NCBI GenBank assembly: GCA_002497345.1
Contig: DANS01000042.1
Location: forward strand, 1 to 14,648
DNA: 14,648 bases
Origin: Thermoproteus sp. UBA157
GTDB lineage: Archaea > Thermoproteota > Thermoprotei > Thermoproteales > Thermoproteaceae
Direction of reading: 5' to 3'
The notes beneath the pieces were generated by a model. The model saw only the letters and a program-made list of their open reading frames with translations. It was not told where the DNA came from and searched no databases. The stretch's first letter is position 1, and every line of letters begins with the position of its first letter. Below are positions 12,293-14,648 of this stretch, piece by piece. Made by a program: the position numbers and the translations under genes.

Positions 12293-12985
12293 GTGATTGA
12301 GGTTAAACGACAAGATAAAACACTTACTGTTTATATTGATGATCGAGCGACCAGAAATGCATTTACTATAGAGTTGATAAGAGGTATTTATTCACTTGAA
12401 TGCGATGATCGATACACAATAATATTCACTAATAGGGGGCCCGTATTCTCTTCAGGGCTTGATCTGAGGATGTTCTTAAAGGGTTCCAGCGAGGCGTTGC
12501 CCTACTTAAGGGCGTTAAACGACATGGTCAATAAACTAGTCGATTGCGCCGCTACGACAGCGGTGTATCTAGCGGGCAACGCTTACGGCTTCGGCGTTGA
12601 GTTCACCTACTTTGTCGACTACGTGATCTCGTCGAGACCAGATGTGGTGTTGTCCCTGCAGGGCATTAAACTGGGCGTCTTTCCGCCTTATACGTATCTG
12701 CTATCTCGCACCCTCGGCTATACTACAGTGAGGCTGTTGTTGGCAAGGCCCGTAACCGCCGCCGAGGCGCGATCATTGGGATTAGTACACGAAATAGGCG
12801 ACTTGAATAACGCGCTTAAATCGTTGTTCAACGCCCCTGTGCACGTCCGCCGCCTTGTTAAGATACATAGAGCCCTCATCAAGGAGGCCTTGAGGGAGGC
12901 GGACGGCGTGCTCGAAAAACTGGCGTCTCTGGCAGACAATCCGGAGACCGTGGCCCTGATAAGATCCTTTCTGGAGAAGCGCTAA
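12293..12985 (+). CDS. Enoyl-CoA hydratase/isomerase (crotonase) family protein
   Basis: 230 aa, somewhat short for a crotonase (about 260). Oxyanion-hole segments are visible: V-F-S53-S-G55-L-D57 and L-A-G-N-A-Y-G-F-G101-V-E103. The C-terminal ARPVTAAEARSLGLVHEI block is typical of the family. Glu103 matches the first catalytic Glu of enoyl-CoA hydratases, but the second is Gly124 (LQGIKLG in place of the usual PE-I-x-LG), so classical hydratase activity is doubtful; an isomerase or another acyl-CoA reaction is more likely. The first 48 codons (12293-12436) are strikingly AT-rich, about one third G+C by hand count, while the remainder looks like the rest of the window. GTG 12293 follows from the TATA spacing. 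It may share regulation with icd. Confidence 0.85.
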   Translation: MIEVKRQDKTLTVYIDDRATRNAFTIELIRGIYSLECDDRYTIIFTNRGPVFSSGLDLRMFLKGSSEALPYLRALNDMVNKLVDCAATTAVYLAGNAYGFGVEFTYFVDYVISSRPDVVLSLQGIKLGVFPPYTYLLSRTLGYTTVRLLLARPVTAAEARSLGLVHEIGDLNNALKSLFNAPVHVRRLVKIHRALIKEALREADGVLEKLASLADNPETVALIRSFLEKR

Positions 12986-12990
12986 TAAAT
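12983..12990 (+). promoter_or_regulatory. TATA box for the DRG-like gene
   Basis: TAATAAAT overlaps the stop codon of the crotonase-family gene and is centred about 24 nt before GTG 13011, fitting a leaderless start for the downstream three-gene cluster. Confidence 0.5.
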
Positions 12991-13010
12991 TCGGGCTCAG
13001 TGCATTATAC

Positions 13011-14159
13011 GTGCCCGCCAACCTGCCGGCCGAGGCTAAGGCGAAGTGGCTAAGGGTAATGGAGGCGAAAACGCCCGAGGAGAAAATAAAGGCTATGGAG
13101 GAGTTCCTCTCGGCGGTTCCAAAACACAAGGGGACGGAGAAGCTGATAAAGTTCGTTAGGAGGAGGATGGCGGAGCTTAGGCGCGAGATCGAGGAGCGTA
13201 AGGCCAAGGAGCGCGGCGCGCGCGGCAGGGGCGGGCTTTACGTTAAGAAAGACGGCGATGTACAGCTGGTAGTGGTAGGTCCGCCAAATGGGGGAAAGAC
13301 CGTGCTCCTGAAATGTCTTACATCGGCTCCGTTGGAGCCCGATCACGTACCCTTCAGCACCGTGGAGCCGGCGCCTGCCATGTTCGTGGAGGATAACGTT
13401 TACGTGCAGTTGATCAAGGCGCCCAGCTTGGTGCTCGATGACCCCTCCAGCGATATCAACGCAATCTCCTTTGCGCTGGCCAGAAACGCCGACGGTATAC
13501 TGATTGTGTTAAGGGCCGACATGGAGCCCAAGAAAACGCTGGAATCCATAGTCAAGCTCTTCGACGAGGCGGGGATATCGATATATAGGCCTAAGTCAAT
13601 GGTCAAAATAGAGAGGAAAGGTCTCGGGGGTGTGCAGATAGTGGGGCGCTTAAAGGGCGCCACCCTCGACGACGTGAAGAGATTGTTAGCGGAATACGGC
13701 ATACATCATGCTGCGATCTACATAGAGGGCGAGGCCACACTAGACGATATAGAAGACGCCGTGTTCTCGGAGCATTTGTACAAGCCGACGGTTGCCGTTT
13801 TGTCCGGCCGCGACGAGGAGGCCGAGAGAGCCCTCGCCGAGATGGGGATCCCGTTCTTAAACGTAGACTTGGCAAATTGCGCGATAGATAGAACCGCGCT
13901 CTTAACGTTGATCCTCAGGACTTTGGGGCTGATCAGAGTCTTCACCAAGCAGATCCATAACGACCAATACACGCCGAAGCCGTTAGTAGTTAGAGAGAAC
14001 AGCACCGTGGGCGACGTAGCTAAGCTTATACATAGCTCCCTCTATGAGAACTTCAAATACGCAATTATATGGCGCCGGGAATCCTACCCCAAGTGGCCTA
14101 AAAGGGTCGGCTTAGAGTATAGGCTTAAAGACGGCGATGTGGTCGAGATACATGCATGA
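13011..14159 (+). CDS. DRG-family GTPase-like protein with degenerate G domain and TGS domain
   Basis: 382 aa with DRG layout: a basic helical N-terminus (about 1-72), a G domain, and a C-terminal TGS domain (about 310-382, PLVVRENSTVGDVAKLIH ... VGLEYRLKDGDVVEI). The P-loop is present (G90-P-P-N-G-G-K-T97), as is the G2 region PFSTVEP. However, the G3 motif DLPG is K136-A-P-S139, and the G4 motif NKxD is S-G-R-D in VAVLSGRDEEA, so specific GTP recognition and hydrolysis look lost or altered. The DRG-specific insert is recognisable (GLGGVQIVG, LLAEYGIHHAAIYIEGEATLDDI), and so is LIRVFTKQ. Normal DRGs bind ribosomes or RNA during translation; this copy may be a pseudo-GTPase. It overlaps the next gene by 8 nt. 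GTG start from TATA spacing. Confidence 0.88.
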   Translation: MPANLPAEAKAKWLRVMEAKTPEEKIKAMEEFLSAVPKHKGTEKLIKFVRRRMAELRREIEERKAKERGARGRGGLYVKKDGDVQLVVVGPPNGGKTVLLKCLTSAPLEPDHVPFSTVEPAPAMFVEDNVYVQLIKAPSLVLDDPSSDINAISFALARNADGILIVLRADMEPKKTLESIVKLFDEAGISIYRPKSMVKIERKGLGGVQIVGRLKGATLDDVKRLLAEYGIHHAAIYIEGEATLDDIEDAVFSEHLYKPTVAVLSGRDEEAERALAEMGIPFLNVDLANCAIDRTALLTLILRTLGLIRVFTKQIHNDQYTPKPLVVRENSTVGDVAKLIHSSLYENFKYAIIWRRESYPKWPKRVGLEYRLKDGDVVEIHA

Positions 14160-14622
14160 GGATGAATGCGCCAAGCGTCTGAAGGAGTTAGAGGAGAGGC
14201 TGGAGGCTTTAGAGGGCTTAGTGAATTTGGCTCTCGAGGAGTTGGGAGACATAAGGTCGTTGTTGGAACAGAGAGGCGAGGTCGCTAGGAGGCGAGAAGA
14301 AGGCACACACCCCCTATTAAGGACCATAGAGGACAACAAATTCCTCGATACCAAGGAGATACGCTCGAAGAACGCTCTGCGCAAGCTCCTGGAGGAGGGA
14401 GTAGTCGTATTACTCAGAGATGAGGGGGCGAACAGGGAGATCGTGACGACCAAGAAGGTAGTGTCCAATTTATTGGACAGACTTCCTCTAGATGTGGAGG
14501 AAGCCCAGCGCTTGGAGGAGAGGGAATACCAACTCCTGGAGATCTTGAACAGACTCGGCTATGTTATAAAGAAGGACAACAAATACGTGGCGACACCTCT
14601 TGCGGAGGAGTTTAAGGTATGA
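14152..14622 (+). CDS. Uncharacterised coiled-coil and winged-helix-like protein
   Basis: 156 aa from ATG 14152, not recognised. The N-terminus (about 1-45) is a strong coiled coil with Leu/Ala heptads (CAKRLKELEERLEALEGLV, ALEELGDIRSLLEQR). A charged linker and two helical blocks follow (KEIRSKNALRKLLEEGVVVLL; TKKVVSNLLDRLPLD). The C-terminus (about 120-156, EREYQLLEILNRLGYVIKKDNKYVATPLAEEF) reads like a winged helix. The frame is open a few codons upstream to a GTG at 14137, but the ATG gives only an 8-nt overlap with the DRG-like gene. It overlaps the following RFC-like gene by four bases (ATGA), so the three genes are probably translationally coupled. A role near DNA replication or chromatin is suggested by context only. 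Confidence 0.8.
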   Translation: MHEDECAKRLKELEERLEALEGLVNLALEELGDIRSLLEQRGEVARRREEGTHPLLRTIEDNKFLDTKEIRSKNALRKLLEEGVVVLLRDEGANREIVTTKKVVSNLLDRLPLDVEEAQRLEEREYQLLEILNRLGYVIKKDNKYVATPLAEEFKV

Positions 14623-14648
14623 GCGATCTCTTCTGGTTCGAGAAGTAC
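14619..14648 (+). CDS. 5' end of a clamp-loader gene, probable replication factor C small subunit (3' end outside window)
   Basis: Only ten codons are present (MSDLFWFEKY). They start at an ATG overlapping the previous stop as ATGA and run off the window edge. W-x-E-K-Y is the opening of RFC box I (W[VF]EKYRP), which sits at the extreme N-terminus of archaeal RFC subunits. From memory, Pyrobaculum RFC small subunits begin with MSELFWFEKYRP or very close to it. RFC loads the PCNA sliding clamp onto primed DNA. The large subunit also starts with a WVEKYRP-like block, so small versus large is a judgement. The next two codons should encode Arg-Pro if this is right. Confidence 0.6.
   Translation, partial: MSDLFWFEKY

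Noticed and set aside
12718..13346. Minus-strand frames (12718-12939, 12782-13207, 13050-13346) opposite the crotonase and DRG-like genes
   Set aside because: Antisense shadows without motifs or promoters.
1..14648. CRISPR array, tRNA, insertion sequence or att-type direct repeats
   Set aside because: Scanned by eye on both strands; no regularly spaced repeats, cloverleaf-like segment with CCA-proximal features, transposase or terminal repeats seen.

Overview
The window looks like chromosomal DNA of a hyperthermophilic crenarchaeon of the order Thermoproteales (Thermoproteus- or Pyrobaculum-like). The reasons are an archaeal gene set (uL22, NMD3, a DRG-type GTPase, a siroheme decarboxylase fusion, an archaeal lipid prenyltransferase, the start of an RFC-like clamp-loader gene), AGG/AGA/ATA-rich codon use, very tight packing, many GTG starts, and TATA-like elements centred about 22-28 nt upstream of start codons, which implies mostly leaderless mRNAs. 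I infer the genus from gene content and did not measure it. No stretch over 300 bases lacks a gene. I see no tRNA, rRNA, CRISPR array or insertion sequence.

Layout. Positions 1-170 hold the 3' end of an unidentified + strand gene, overlapped by a candidate C/D box guide RNA. A minus-strand cluster follows (2473 down to 152): UbiA prenyltransferase, HAD phosphatase, membrane-anchored winged-helix protein. Divergent from it, one base away, is ribosomal protein uL22, then a small putative DNA-binding protein. A fused siroheme decarboxylase (minus) diverges from prpB-prpD (2-methylcitrate cycle). A thioredoxin-reductase-like flavoprotein lacking the NADPH motifs lies convergent to prpD. Next is a divergent pair, a PD-(D/E)XK-nuclease-like protein and a C5-cytosine DNA methyltransferase, which is the best candidate here for a compact, possibly undescribed restriction-modification module. 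NMD3 and a GNAT acetyltransferase follow, then NADP-type isocitrate dehydrogenase (minus) divergent from a crotonase-family protein. The window ends with a DRG-like protein with a decayed G domain, a coiled-coil protein, and the first codons of a gene that looks like the RFC small subunit.

How the genes work together. PrpB, PrpD and isocitrate dehydrogenase belong to propionate/2-methylcitrate and citric-acid metabolism. uL22 and NMD3 are ribosome genes, and the candidate guide RNA may target 23S rRNA. The DRG-like, coiled-coil and RFC-like genes overlap end to start and are probably one transcript. Three divergent pairs are separated by only 45-49 bp, and each gap carries one central AT-rich element placed to serve as TATA box in both directions.
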